NCBI RefSeq assembly: GCF_010726765.1
Contig: NZ_AP022601.1
Span: 310,001-374,000 of the forward strand
Length of the DNA: 64,000 bases
Origin: Mycobacterium gallinarum
GTDB lineage: Bacteria > Actinomycetota > Actinomycetes > Mycobacteriales > Mycobacteriaceae
Direction: 5' to 3'
A program made the position numbers and the translations under genes. The notes under the pieces are model-generated. The model saw only the letters and a list, made by a program, of their open reading frames with translations. It had not been told where the DNA came from and made no database searches. Shown here one piece after another: positions 26,434 through 34,914 of the stretch (position 1 is the first letter of the stretch; every line of letters begins with the position of its first letter).

Positions 26434-27677
26434 GAACGCGGAATCTCCTTCCAGGGCTTGCCCTTCCACGGATCCGGCTCCTTGGGTAGTCCGAGGACGC
26501 GTTCACCGAGAATGTTTTTGTTGATGTCGGTGGTGCCACCCTCGGTCCCGTTGGCGAGGCTGCGCATCATGCCTTGGACGTCACGGGGAAGCGCGTCAGG
26601 GTCATCGGTTGCCGGCCAGGCGATCGCATCGGTGCCGAGCAAGTCGACCATGAGGTCCTGGATCTGTTGATTGAGCGTGGCCTGGTGGATCTTTCCGATC
26701 GACGATGCGGCGCCGGGGGACTGGCCGGCCGACAGCGCTGCTCGCACACGTGCGTTCGTCCACCCTCGTATCTGTTCCTGAGCCCACAACCGCATGACCT
26801 TGTTGCGCACGACGGGGTCAGCCCACTTGCCCGTTTCCTTGGCGAGGGTGATCAGCCGCGCCGCGCTGGAACCACCGAGGCGTCCCATGCCGCCGGAGCC
26901 AGACCCGGACACCATCTGGCGTTCACTGGACAGCGTCGACGCGCTGACTCGCCAGCCGTCGTTGATTTCACCCACCCGGTGTGCATCAGGGATCCGTGCG
27001 TTGTCGATGAAGACCTCGTTGAACTCCGCCTCGCCGGTGATTTGCCGCAGGGGCCGCACTTCGACGCCCGGTTGGTGCATTTCGAGGAGGAAGTAGGTGA
27101 TGCCCTTGTGTTTCGGCGCTTCGGGGTCAGTGCGAGCGAGCAAGATCGCGAAGTCGGCCTCATCGGCCCAAGTCGTCCACACCTTCTGCCCGGTGATCAC
27201 CCAGTCGTCGCCGTCACGCACGGCTCGTGTCGCAAGTGAGGCGAGATCGGAGCCCGCGCCCGGCTCACTGAACAGCTGGCACCACTTCTCTTCGTTGCGC
27301 ACAATGGGCGGCAGGAATCGCAACCGCTGATCCTCGGTGCCGTGGCTGAACAGGGCTGCGGCAGTGTTGTTGAGCCCCAATGGATTCAGCCGGGTAAGTC
27401 GCAGCGGTCTCAAGACCTTATCGATTGCCCGTGCCACCTCGTTGCTCACGCCGAGACCACCGTGCTCGGGCGCCCAGGTCGGCACGACGAGACCAGACCG
27501 GGCGAAAGTCGGATACCACTTTCGGTAGTCCTCCTTGCTGCGAGTGGCCCGCAGGGCGTCCGAACCCTGGGCGGCCGCCGATCGCCACTGCGCAGGCACC
27601 TCGATGTCGACCCATCGCCGGACTTCGGCGACTGCGTCGTCGGCGGATGTGGCGTCGGTGATCGGCAGCTTCGTCAT
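26430..27677 (-). CDS. Acyl-CoA dehydrogenase
   Basis: A 415-residue acyl-CoA dehydrogenase. Motifs are WCQLFSEPGAGSDLASLATRA, DWVITGQKVWTTWADEADFA and the C-terminal GGTTDINKNILGERVLGLP. The MCAD-type catalytic Glu position is Gly. Compared with the 9044 enzyme it has a longer central Gly/Ser loop (SGSGSGGMGRLGG). It lies in the middle of the eight-gene operon without a short partner next to it. Confidence 0.9.
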   Translation of the reverse strand: MTKLPITDATSADDAVAEVRRWVDIEVPAQWRSAAAQGSDALRATRSKEDYRKWYPTFARSGLVVPTWAPEHGGLGVSNEVARAIDKVLRPLRLTRLNPLGLNNTAAALFSHGTEDQRLRFLPPIVRNEEKWCQLFSEPGAGSDLASLATRAVRDGDDWVITGQKVWTTWADEADFAILLARTDPEAPKHKGITYFLLEMHQPGVEVRPLRQITGEAEFNEVFIDNARIPDAHRVGEINDGWRVSASTLSSERQMVSGSGSGGMGRLGGSSAARLITLAKETGKWADPVVRNKVMRLWAQEQIRGWTNARVRAALSAGQSPGAASSIGKIHQATLNQQIQDLMVDLLGTDAIAWPATDDPDALPRDVQGMMRSLANGTEGGTTDINKNILGERVLGLPKEPDPWKGKPWKEIPRS

Positions 27678-28480
27678 CGACCCTGGAACTTCGCATCTCG
27701 GCGGTCGCGGAAGGCGGCCAATCCTTCCTTGAAGTCGTCACTGCGGCTGGATAATTCCAGTGCCATGGCCTCGTTCTGCAGGTGACGGTCCAGGTCCAGT
27801 CCGTTGCCGCTCTGCAGTAGCCACTTGGTGAGTCCGAGCGCCACCGTTGGCGCTTCGCCGAGTTTCGCCACCAGTTTCTCTGCAGCCGAATCCAACTCAA
27901 CGTCAGCGTGGGTGCCGTGGATGATGCCCCACTCGGCGGCGGTGGTTCCGGAGATCTCCTCGCCCAGCATCAGCAGCTGTCGCGTCCGCACCATGCCGAT
28001 GAGGCGGGGGAGCAACCACGCCGCGCCGCTGTCCGGGGTGAACCCGCGAGCCACGAACGGTTCCCAGAACCGGGCGTCCTCGGCCGCGACACAGAAGTCG
28101 GATGCCAATGCGATGTGGAACCCGAGGCCGGCCGCCCAGCCGCGAACGACCGCGACGATGGGCACTTGCGTCTCGAGCATCAACGGAATCAACCTGTTGG
28201 CCTTGTTCGGCAGCCGCCGCTGCGTACTTCCGACGCGCGGTTTACGTTCGGAGCGCACGTTGTTGGCGACGAGGTCGGAGCCGGCGCAGAAATCCGGACC
28301 TTCGGCGTCGATGCGGATGACCCGCACGGCCTCGTCGATGCCCGCCGAGACGAGGTGTCCGATCAACGCGTCGAGGATCGTGTCGTCGACTGCATTGCGC
28401 TTGTCGGCACGGGCGAGGGTCAGCCGCAGTACCGGACCCCTCTGTTCGGCGCGTAGGCCGGGCACGCTGTCGTAACCCAT
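27674..28480 (-). CDS. Enoyl-CoA hydratase/isomerase family protein, PDSG type
   Basis: A 268-residue crotonase with DFCAGSDLVANN and GWAAGLGFHIALASD. The usual second Glu is replaced in the segment FWEPFVARGFTPDSGAAWLLPRL. The Asp of PDSG matches the general base of PaaG/dienoyl-CoA isomerase-like members, so an isomerase role is more likely than hydration. The start overlaps the dehydrogenase end inside the operon. Confidence 0.87.
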   Translation of the reverse strand: MGYDSVPGLRAEQRGPVLRLTLARADKRNAVDDTILDALIGHLVSAGIDEAVRVIRIDAEGPDFCAGSDLVANNVRSERKPRVGSTQRRLPNKANRLIPLMLETQVPIVAVVRGWAAGLGFHIALASDFCVAAEDARFWEPFVARGFTPDSGAAWLLPRLIGMVRTRQLLMLGEEISGTTAAEWGIIHGTHADVELDSAAEKLVAKLGEAPTVALGLTKWLLQSGNGLDLDRHLQNEAMALELSSRSDDFKEGLAAFRDRRDAKFQGR

Positions 28481-28484
28481 TACG

Positions 28485-29756
28485 TCACCGCTCGCAGAAC
28501 TGCGCCGAGACCGCCGTGAGCAGTTCGGCGAGATTTGTCGCGCCGCCCGGCGGGTCCGGCAGGCGGACGGGTCCCCGTTCGCGACTGGGCAGCAGGATGG
28601 TGGCGTGTCCCGGGGCGGTGACCTCCCCGCGGTGGTTGACCGCCGTCAGCTCGAGATCGACCGTCGGCCGGTCCCCGTCGGCGAGATATTTGCGCACCAC
28701 CTTGCCCGTCATCGTATGAAGGTCGCCCACATAGTTGAAGAGGCGGAACTCGCAATCCAACTTCCACAACCAGGCGTCGTCGCCCATCCAGTCGGTACAC
28801 AGGTGGATCAACCAGGTTTCCCGCATGCGGCCGTAGTCGAAGGTGGTGGGATTGCCGGCATTGCGGGCGGCGTCGGGCTCCCAGTGCACGCGCTGCTGAA
28901 CATCGGGCACGCCGTGTTCGTTGGGCGTGTAGAAACGGGGGATGCGCTGCCGGTTGCGCCACGCCAACCGCAGGGGTCGCACCCCGTACATCCCGGTCCC
29001 CATGCCGACGTGCCAGCACACCATGTCCGTCACCGTCAGCGGACCTTTGGTCAACGGGCCGACATCGTCGCCCTCGTTGACGTCCTCCCACCAGCGGGGC
29101 TCTGGGCCGCGTGCGACTTCGCGCGCGTACCTTTCGTCGATCTCGGCGATCTCGTCCGCGGTCCAGGTCTTCAATTCGACGGCGTCGTACTTCTTGCGGT
29201 CGCGCGCCTTGGTGCGTTCGGTGCGGATCATGTTCCGGTATTGGCCGCCGAGGATGACACCCTCGTCGTCGCGGAACACCTGGGCGGACCATTCGTGAAC
29301 GGCGCGGCCGGCGAATTCACTGCTTTTGTCGAGTGCCGCAACCAACGCGTTGCGTCGGAACACGCGGTGGTTCGCACGAAGCGGCGCCCACCATTCCCGC
29401 GACGACGAGGCGTAGAACGCGTGCACCCCGCGCAGGGGATCACCCTTGGTCAGTGCGCGATCCTCGTCGGACAGCGTCGACACCTCGTCCTCCCCGATCA
29501 GTGTGTCGCCACCGACCAGGGCCGGCGGCGCGATCGGCTCACCCCACACCGATTTGGCGGCGTAGTCGGGATCCGCCCACAACGGGTTGGCATCGCCGTA
29601 ACTTTCAGCGATGTGCCGAAAGGCGTCCTCGTTGGGGCGGAAGTAGTGCGGCGGCTGGGTGTGCGGTACGGCGATGCCGATGGTGGCGCGCAACCTGGCC
29701 AGACCCTCGTCGGTGATGCGGCCGGTTGGCGACGAGACAGGGGAGGGATCAGTCAT
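28485..29756 (-). CDS. Double-hotdog MaoC/FAS1-like dehydratase
   Basis: A 423-residue protein with an N-terminal MaoC_N/FAS1-like hotdog (RPNEDAFRHIAESYGDANPLWADPDYA, near 43-69) and a second hotdog carrying PTTFDYGRMRETWLIHLCTDWMGDDAWLWKL. The tandem-hotdog length matches enoyl-CoA hydratases that handle bulky CoA esters, such as those of steroid side chains. The ATG has GAGGAGGAGG a few bases upstream; the longer frame would cross the divergent promoter. First gene of the eight-gene operon, opposite the 29854 crotonase, with motif B between them. Confidence 0.82.
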   Translation of the reverse strand: MTDPSPVSSPTGRITDEGLARLRATIGIAVPHTQPPHYFRPNEDAFRHIAESYGDANPLWADPDYAAKSVWGEPIAPPALVGGDTLIGEDEVSTLSDEDRALTKGDPLRGVHAFYASSSREWWAPLRANHRVFRRNALVAALDKSSEFAGRAVHEWSAQVFRDDEGVILGGQYRNMIRTERTKARDRKKYDAVELKTWTADEIAEIDERYAREVARGPEPRWWEDVNEGDDVGPLTKGPLTVTDMVCWHVGMGTGMYGVRPLRLAWRNRQRIPRFYTPNEHGVPDVQQRVHWEPDAARNAGNPTTFDYGRMRETWLIHLCTDWMGDDAWLWKLDCEFRLFNYVGDLHTMTGKVVRKYLADGDRPTVDLELTAVNHRGEVTAPGHATILLPSRERGPVRLPDPPGGATNLAELLTAVSAQFCER

Positions 29757-29822
29757 CTGGCACCTCCTCCTCGTGGCCCACACTGTTGTCGGATCGAAGT
29801 GGAAATTAAGATACCCGAAAAG

Positions 29823-29839
29823 CGGAAACGCCGTTAACG
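29823..29839. promoter_or_regulatory. Motif B operator
   Basis: Read on the minus strand it is CGTTAA-CGGCG-TTTCCG. It matches the other two motif B sites in the pattern CGNTAA-YGGYG-TTWNCG (17 bp). It lies between the divergent dehydratase operon and the crotonase gene. Confidence 0.5.
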
Positions 29840-29853
29840 CAGGGATGGCAGCG

Positions 29854-30675
29854 ATGAGTGACCAAGCTTCTGGGATCGATGTTGCAGTCGGTGATGACGG
29901 CGTGCAACGCATCACCATCAACCGGACCGATGTCGGAAATTCGTTGTCTCCCTTGGCTCGTGATGCGCTGACCGAGGCATTCCAACAGGCCAATGACGAT
30001 CCGAGTGTGCGTGCGGTGCTACTGGGTGCCGCCGGCCAGCGGCACTTCTGTGCGGGTGCCGGTCTCGGGCCTCGTGGCGAGGGGGCTAAGACGCAACAGA
30101 TCAGTGAAAAGCGCCCCGGGGACATCGCGCGAATGCTTCAGCAGGGCTGGCAGAGGTTGGTCGCATCGATCATGGACTGCGACAAGCCCGTCGTGACCGC
30201 CGTGAAGGGAACTGCTGTGGGTGCGGGATCGAGTCTCGTGCTGGCCTCCGACCTCGTCGTCATGTCCACGGAGGCAACGCTTGTCGAGGCGTTTGTGCAT
30301 CGCGGGATATTCCCGGACTCCGGCGCCATCCACCTGCTGACGCGAATCGTCGGCCTGCGAAAAGCCACCGAACTGCTCATGCTCGGCGAACGCATCGACG
30401 CGGCGACATGTGAGCGGCTGGGACTGGTCAACCGCGTGGCCGAACCGGAGGACACCGACGCCGTCGCAGAGGACATCGTCGGACGACTCGCCTCGGGCCC
30501 GACAGTGATGTTGAGCCTCACGAAACGGCTGTTGGCGGTGTCCTCGGAGTCCGGTCGCGCCCGGGCGTTCGAGCAGGAGGCCTGGGCCGCCGAAGTCGTG
30601 TCACACACGGCGGACCTGCAGGAAGGACTGTTGTCATTCGCGGAACGTCGCGAGCCCCGCTTCCAGGGCTTCTAA
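29854..30675 (+). CDS. Enoyl-CoA hydratase/isomerase family protein, PDSG type
   Basis: A 273-residue crotonase. Oxyanion loop RHFCAGAGLGPRG; second half VKGTAVGAGSSLVLASDLV and LVEAFVHRGIFPDSGAIHLLTR. Neither canonical Glu is present, but the Asp of PDSG is, as in gene 27674. I prefer ATG 29854 over the in-frame ATG 29845, because only the former leaves room for the AGGG upstream. It ends overlapping the convergent SDR stop by 4 bases. A single-gene transcript. Confidence 0.86.
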   Translation: MSDQASGIDVAVGDDGVQRITINRTDVGNSLSPLARDALTEAFQQANDDPSVRAVLLGAAGQRHFCAGAGLGPRGEGAKTQQISEKRPGDIARMLQQGWQRLVASIMDCDKPVVTAVKGTAVGAGSSLVLASDLVVMSTEATLVEAFVHRGIFPDSGAIHLLTRIVGLRKATELLMLGERIDAATCERLGLVNRVAEPEDTDAVAEDIVGRLASGPTVMLSLTKRLLAVSSESGRARAFEQEAWAAEVVSHTADLQEGLLSFAERREPRFQGF

Positions 30676-31559
30676 GGCCCGCCGCGAATGGTGAACGACG
30701 AACTGTCATCGATCCGGTCGATGGCCTCGGCGACAGACTCCGCGCTGAGGCCCGCATCCTCGATGCCTTTGGTCTGACCGATGAACACCCGCGATACCTT
30801 GCCGCCACCCACCGAATAAATGTGTGCCGTCCGGTCACAGCTGCGATGCGACAGGTAGACCACCACCGGGGTGACGAGCTCAGGGTCCAGCGCCTTACCT
30901 GCCTCACCCATGATGTCCTCGGTCATCCGGGTGCGGGCGATCGGCGCGATCGCGTTGACGGCGATGCCGTTGCGAGCTCCCTCGATGGCAAGTACATGCA
31001 TCATGCCGACCAGGCCCATCTTCGCCGCGCCATAGTTGGCCTGGCCGAAGTTTCCGAAAAGACCGGTACCGGAGCTTGTTTGGACGATCCGGCCGTAGTT
31101 GCGCTCCCGCATGACGGGCCAGACGGCGCGGGTGACATTGAATGTTCCCGCAAGATGCACCGCGATGACGGCGTCGAACTGTTCGGCAGTCATGTTCTTG
31201 AATGCAGCATCGCGCAGAATGCCTGCGTTGTTCACCAGGATGTCGACCTGGCCGAAGGCATCCACGGCCGCGGCGACGATCGCGGCACCACCCTCTTCGG
31301 TCGCGACCGAGTCACCGTTGGCGATCGCCGTACCTCCGGCCGCGGTGATCTCGTCGACAACTGCCTGAGCGGCCGATATGGACGCGCCGCTGCCGTCGAC
31401 CGCACTCCCGAGGTCGTTTACCACGACCCTGGCGCCGCGGCGGGCGAGTTCAAGGGCGTGGCAGCGTCCGAGACCACCTCCCGCACCGGTGACGATGGCT
31501 ACCTGGTTGTCGAATGTGATCGATGAGCGCTTGCGCGAAGAGCGTTCGGTTGACGGCAT
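30672..31559 (-). CDS. SDR, MFE-2-like 3-hydroxyacyl-CoA dehydrogenase
   Basis: A 295-residue SDR resembling the dehydrogenase domain of peroxisomal multifunctional enzyme 2: TGAGGGLGRCHALELARRGARVVVNDLG, NNAGILRDAAFKNMT, the catalytic Ser in QTSSGTG, YGAAK, and a C-terminal extension past the SDR core. Proteins of this group usually begin just before FDNQVAIVTGAG. Here the only start is 13 residues earlier, and residues 7-13 (SSRKRSS) are encoded by a dispersed 20-bp repeat. Divergent from the 31615 ligase. Confidence 0.85.
   Translation of the reverse strand: MPSTERSSRKRSSITFDNQVAIVTGAGGGLGRCHALELARRGARVVVNDLGSAVDGSGASISAAQAVVDEITAAGGTAIANGDSVATEEGGAAIVAAAVDAFGQVDILVNNAGILRDAAFKNMTAEQFDAVIAVHLAGTFNVTRAVWPVMRERNYGRIVQTSSGTGLFGNFGQANYGAAKMGLVGMMHVLAIEGARNGIAVNAIAPIARTRMTEDIMGEAGKALDPELVTPVVVYLSHRSCDRTAHIYSVGGGKVSRVFIGQTKGIEDAGLSAESVAEAIDRIDDSSSFTIRGGP
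31522..31541 (+). repeat. Dispersed 20-bp repeat, copy 1
   Basis: GATGAGCGCTTGCGCGAAGA, identical to 38038-38057. This copy lies inside the 5' coding end of the minus-strand SDR. In the plus direction it opens a 13-codon frame, starting MSACAK, that ends 54 bases before the ligase ATG. Confidence 0.85.
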
Positions 31560-31614
31560 GATGAGAGGTTACATTTACCTTTAGTGAGAACCACCATTTG
31601 CATAGGAGGACGAC

Positions 31615-33183
31615 ATGAGCCGCCCGACTGCGCTGCTGGCCTACGCGCAGCGGCGCGCCACGGCACTGCGGGACAAATACCGTCAGGAAGGCCACTGGTC
31701 GGCTCAGCCTGTCGACGTCGTCCGCGCCGCCGCAGAACGACATCCCGAGCGGGTCGCGCTGATAGCTAGGGGACTAGGGCTCACTTATGCCGAACTCGAC
31801 GCGCGCATCGATGGGGCGTGCAGCAGTTTGGCTGCGATCGGTGTCAAGGCATCGACGCCGGTCCTCGTCGTTGTCGGCAATGACGTGGATTCGGTCGTCG
31901 CCGTCCACGCGGCGCTGCGCCTCGATGCCGTGATCCTGTTGGTGCCCCGCAGCGCAGGCGCGACGCAGGTCGCGGACATCATCGCGCGCACCGGTGCCGA
32001 GTTCGGCGTCGCGCCGAATTGGCCTGCGGCCGAGGGACCGGAGCTGTCGGGCAGGGTGACGTGGATCGCCTCTGACGTCGACGGCACACCGGACGCGGAA
32101 TACCGATCCGAGCGCGCGGCCGACGAGCCGTGCCTCGTGCTCTACACCTCGGGGACCACGTCGAAGCCGAAGGGCGTAATTCATTCGCTGAGCACGCTGC
32201 TCAAGGCCTCGGCCAACTACATTGCGGCGGCCGGACTTACCGACGACGATCGGATCTTCCTCATCAGTCCTCTGGCGTCTGTCACCGGCGTGCTGCAGGG
32301 CCTGTTCATCGGGCCGATGCTCGCCGCCCCGGTGATACTGGAGGATCGCTGGGATCCATCGGCGACATGCGAGCTGCTCGTCTCGTCGGGAGCGACCTGG
32401 TACGGCGGTCCCGATCGGCTACTGGACCGGGTACTCGACGAGGCGGTGGCACGGAACGCGAGCATTCCGCTGCGAGCGGTGTACCTCGGTGGGACGATGC
32501 TGGACCGACGCATCGTGGAACGCGTCGAGGACGAATTCGGCATCATCGTCATGCGCGCGTACGGATCGTCTGAGGTGCCGGTGAGCACATCAGGCCTGCG
32601 TAGGGAACCTCGGGACGTGCGCCATGCCGACGACGGGACCGCACTGGCCCATGTGCAGGTACGGATCGGCTCCAGCGGCGATCCCACGGAGTGCTGCATC
32701 TGCGGACCGCATACCTTTCTCGGATACACCGATGCGGACGACGATGGGGACGCATTCGACGGCGATTGGTTTCGCACCGGTGATGTCGCGGAACTCGACA
32801 ACGGGCGGATTCGCATCGTCGGCCGGTTGAAAGACATCATCATCCGAAACGGCCTCAAAATCCCCGCAGCCGAAGTCGAGGAAGCGGTCGCGAAGATCGC
32901 GGGAGTCCGTGAATGCGCGGCCTATTCCGTCGCAGACAGCACCACCGGTGAAAGGCTCGCTCTGGCAGTCGTCCTGGACCATTCGGTCGAGATGTCACTT
33001 GGGGCGGTCGCCGAGGCGCTCGTAGCGGCAGGTCTGCCCAAATACAAACTGCCCGAGGAGCTCGTCTTCTGGGACGAACCGCTGCCTCTCAACGCCAACG
33101 GCAAAGTCGAGCGCAACAAGCTCGACGCGCGTTCGGCGGGGCGGCCGCGGGTGCTTGCCGACCGCCTCGCCGCCCAGTCTTGA
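31615..33183 (+). CDS. Acyl-CoA ligase (ANL superfamily)
   Basis: A 522-residue AMP-forming ligase. The P-loop is VLYTSGTTSKPKGVIHS near residue 177, followed by MRAYGSSEVPVSTSG, DWFRTGDVAELDNGRIRIVGRLKDIIIRNG, and the catalytic Lys in NANGKVERNKLD. The ATG has AGGAGGACGAC upstream. It converges on amidohydrolase 4 with no gap. Transcribed alone, opposite the MFE-2-like SDR. Confidence 0.9.
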   Translation: MSRPTALLAYAQRRATALRDKYRQEGHWSAQPVDVVRAAAERHPERVALIARGLGLTYAELDARIDGACSSLAAIGVKASTPVLVVVGNDVDSVVAVHAALRLDAVILLVPRSAGATQVADIIARTGAEFGVAPNWPAAEGPELSGRVTWIASDVDGTPDAEYRSERAADEPCLVLYTSGTTSKPKGVIHSLSTLLKASANYIAAAGLTDDDRIFLISPLASVTGVLQGLFIGPMLAAPVILEDRWDPSATCELLVSSGATWYGGPDRLLDRVLDEAVARNASIPLRAVYLGGTMLDRRIVERVEDEFGIIVMRAYGSSEVPVSTSGLRREPRDVRHADDGTALAHVQVRIGSSGDPTECCICGPHTFLGYTDADDDGDAFDGDWFRTGDVAELDNGRIRIVGRLKDIIIRNGLKIPAAEVEEAVAKIAGVRECAAYSVADSTTGERLALAVVLDHSVEMSLGAVAEALVAAGLPKYKLPEELVFWDEPLPLNANGKVERNKLDARSAGRPRVLADRLAAQS

Positions 33184-34488
33184 TCAGTCCTTGTCTGCGC
33201 TGTTTTGGGCGACCTTGCTCATCTGGGACTGCCAGTCCGATGCACCGCCGCCGCCGTGATCATGCTTCGAGAGCGCTTGGATGGTGACGTCGTGGCCTTC
33301 GGCGGCTTTGCGTAGTGCGCCGACGGTGGCTTGTTCCTTGGTGATGTGGGTGAACGGGTCCCAGTGATACCAGCGCATGGCGTTCTCGTAGGTCATCTTG
33401 TTGATCTCGACATCGGGCACGTGGTGCTCTTTGAGGACCTCGTCGAGTTGCTCGGGGGCCCCGGGCCACATCGAATCGCTGTGTGGGTAGTCGGCTTCCC
33501 AGCAGATGTTGTCGATGCCGACGTCGTTGCGTAGCTGCACCCCGACGTGATCGGAGATGAAACAGGTCAGGAAGTGATCGCGGAACACCTCCGAGGGTTT
33601 CTGGGTGCCGAAGTCCTGACCGGTCCACGTCGAATGCATCTCATAGGTGCGATCGGCACGCTCCAGGAAGTACGGAATCCAGCCGGTGCCGCCCTCACTC
33701 AAGGCGATCTTGAGGTCGGGGTATTCCTTGATCGGGCGGCTCCACAACAGATCCGCGGCGGCCTGCACGATGTTCATCGGCTGCAGGGTGATCATCACAT
33801 CCATCGGGGCGTCGGGGGCGGTGATGGCCAGCCGCCCCGAGGATCCGATGTGCACGTTGAGCACGGTGTCGGTGTCGACGAGTGCATCCCACATCGGCTT
33901 CCAGTAATCGAAGTCATGAAAGCTGGGGTATCCCATCGCCGAGGGGTTCTCGGTGAACGTCAACGAGTGCACCCCACGCTTGGCGTTGCGCCGAATCTCG
34001 GCGGCGCACGCTTCGGCGTCCCAGATCACCGGCAGCGTCATCGGGATGAACCGGGCCGGGTAGGCCCCGCACCACTCCTCGACATGCCAGTCGTTGTAGG
34101 CCTGCACCAGCGCCAGGGAGAACTCGTGATCCTCGGTGGCGAACAACCGGCCGGCGAACCCGGGAAACGACGGGAAACACATCGAGCCCAGGATGCCCCC
34201 GGCGTTCATGTCCTTGACCCGCTCGTCGACCTTGTAACAGCCCGGCCGGATCTCATCCAGTCCTTGGGGTTCGAGGCCGTACTCCTCCTTCGGGCGGCCC
34301 GCGACCGCGTTGAGCGCCACGTTGGGGATCACGATGTCGCGGAACTGCCAGGTATCAGAACCATCGGGGTTATGCACCAACCGCGGCGCCTCATCCAGAT
34401 ACTTCTTCTGCAGATGATTCCTGAACATATCCGGCGGCTCGACGATGTGATCATCAACGCTGATCAGAATCATGTCTTCTTTGTTCAT
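33184..34488 (-). CDS. Amidohydrolase-2 family metal enzyme (paralogue 4)
   Basis: A 434-residue TIM-barrel enzyme, longest of the set, with a C-terminal extension of about 50 residues (HDHGGGGASDWQSQ). ISVDDHIVEPPDMF supplies Asp-x-His, VNVHIGSSG a His and WEADYPHSDSMWP the late Asp. The ACMSD catalytic His is Gly (LSEGGTGW), and no extra His is present. It follows the DUF35 gene by 3 bases, in a unit with the cysteine-less thiolase, unlike the other paralogues, which sit behind motif A. That places it next to a C-C bond cleavage step. Confidence 0.85.
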   Translation of the reverse strand: MNKEDMILISVDDHIVEPPDMFRNHLQKKYLDEAPRLVHNPDGSDTWQFRDIVIPNVALNAVAGRPKEEYGLEPQGLDEIRPGCYKVDERVKDMNAGGILGSMCFPSFPGFAGRLFATEDHEFSLALVQAYNDWHVEEWCGAYPARFIPMTLPVIWDAEACAAEIRRNAKRGVHSLTFTENPSAMGYPSFHDFDYWKPMWDALVDTDTVLNVHIGSSGRLAITAPDAPMDVMITLQPMNIVQAAADLLWSRPIKEYPDLKIALSEGGTGWIPYFLERADRTYEMHSTWTGQDFGTQKPSEVFRDHFLTCFISDHVGVQLRNDVGIDNICWEADYPHSDSMWPGAPEQLDEVLKEHHVPDVEINKMTYENAMRWYHWDPFTHITKEQATVGALRKAAEGHDVTIQALSKHDHGGGGASDWQSQMSKVAQNSADKD

Positions 34489-34491
34489 TGT

Positions 34492-34914
34492 CTATTCCTT
34501 TCCCATATCCGTGGCCGGTCGGAAGACCGGCACTATGAAGCCGTCGTCATCGCGGAAAGCGATCACGAGTTCCATTTCCCTAGTTAGGCTTTCGACCGGG
34601 CAGTCTTCGATGATCGTCATCAACCGCGGACCCTCGGCAAGGTCGACCATTGCCACCACGTACGGGGTGCGGGCGTCGAATGGAGCTGCGTTCTGGTGGA
34701 CGACGCTCCACGTGTACAGCGTGGCGCGGCCCGACGCCTGTGTGGGCCGGACATCGGTACTCCAGCAGTGTGGACAGAAGGAGCGCATGTACAACGAGTT
34801 CCGTCCGCATGCGGCGCAGGCGTTGATCAGCACCCGTCGGTCCTGAATCGCCTGCCACCACTTTTCGCTGTCGGAGTCGACGGTCGGGCGGTTCGGCCCA
34901 ACGGGAATGTCCAT
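34492..34914 (-). CDS. DUF35 OB-fold zinc-ribbon acyl-CoA binding protein
   Basis: A 140-residue protein with an N-terminal zinc ribbon (NACAACGRNS and FCPHCWS, two CxxC pairs) and a C-terminal OB fold (TLYTWSVVHQN through EMELVIAFRDDDGFIVPVF). Such proteins are the obligate partners of degenerate thiolases, for example ChsH2-DUF35 with Ltp2 in steroid side-chain cleavage. The ATG shares one base with the thiolase stop, so they are co-translated. Confidence 0.88.
   Translation of the reverse strand: MDIPVGPNRPTVDSDSEKWWQAIQDRRVLINACAACGRNSLYMRSFCPHCWSTDVRPTQASGRATLYTWSVVHQNAAPFDARTPYVVAMVDLAEGPRLMTIIEDCPVESLTREMELVIAFRDDDGFIVPVFRPATDMGKE

Noticed and set aside
31568..31580. GGTTACATTTACC near-palindrome
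   Set aside because: Spacing does not fit motif B, and there is no second copy.
31586..31601. GAGAAC-CACC-ATTTGC as another motif A operator between the SDR and ligase genes
   Set aside because: Only the left arm matches; the right arm keeps four of six bases and no extension supports it. It is mentioned in the finding but not listed as a site.
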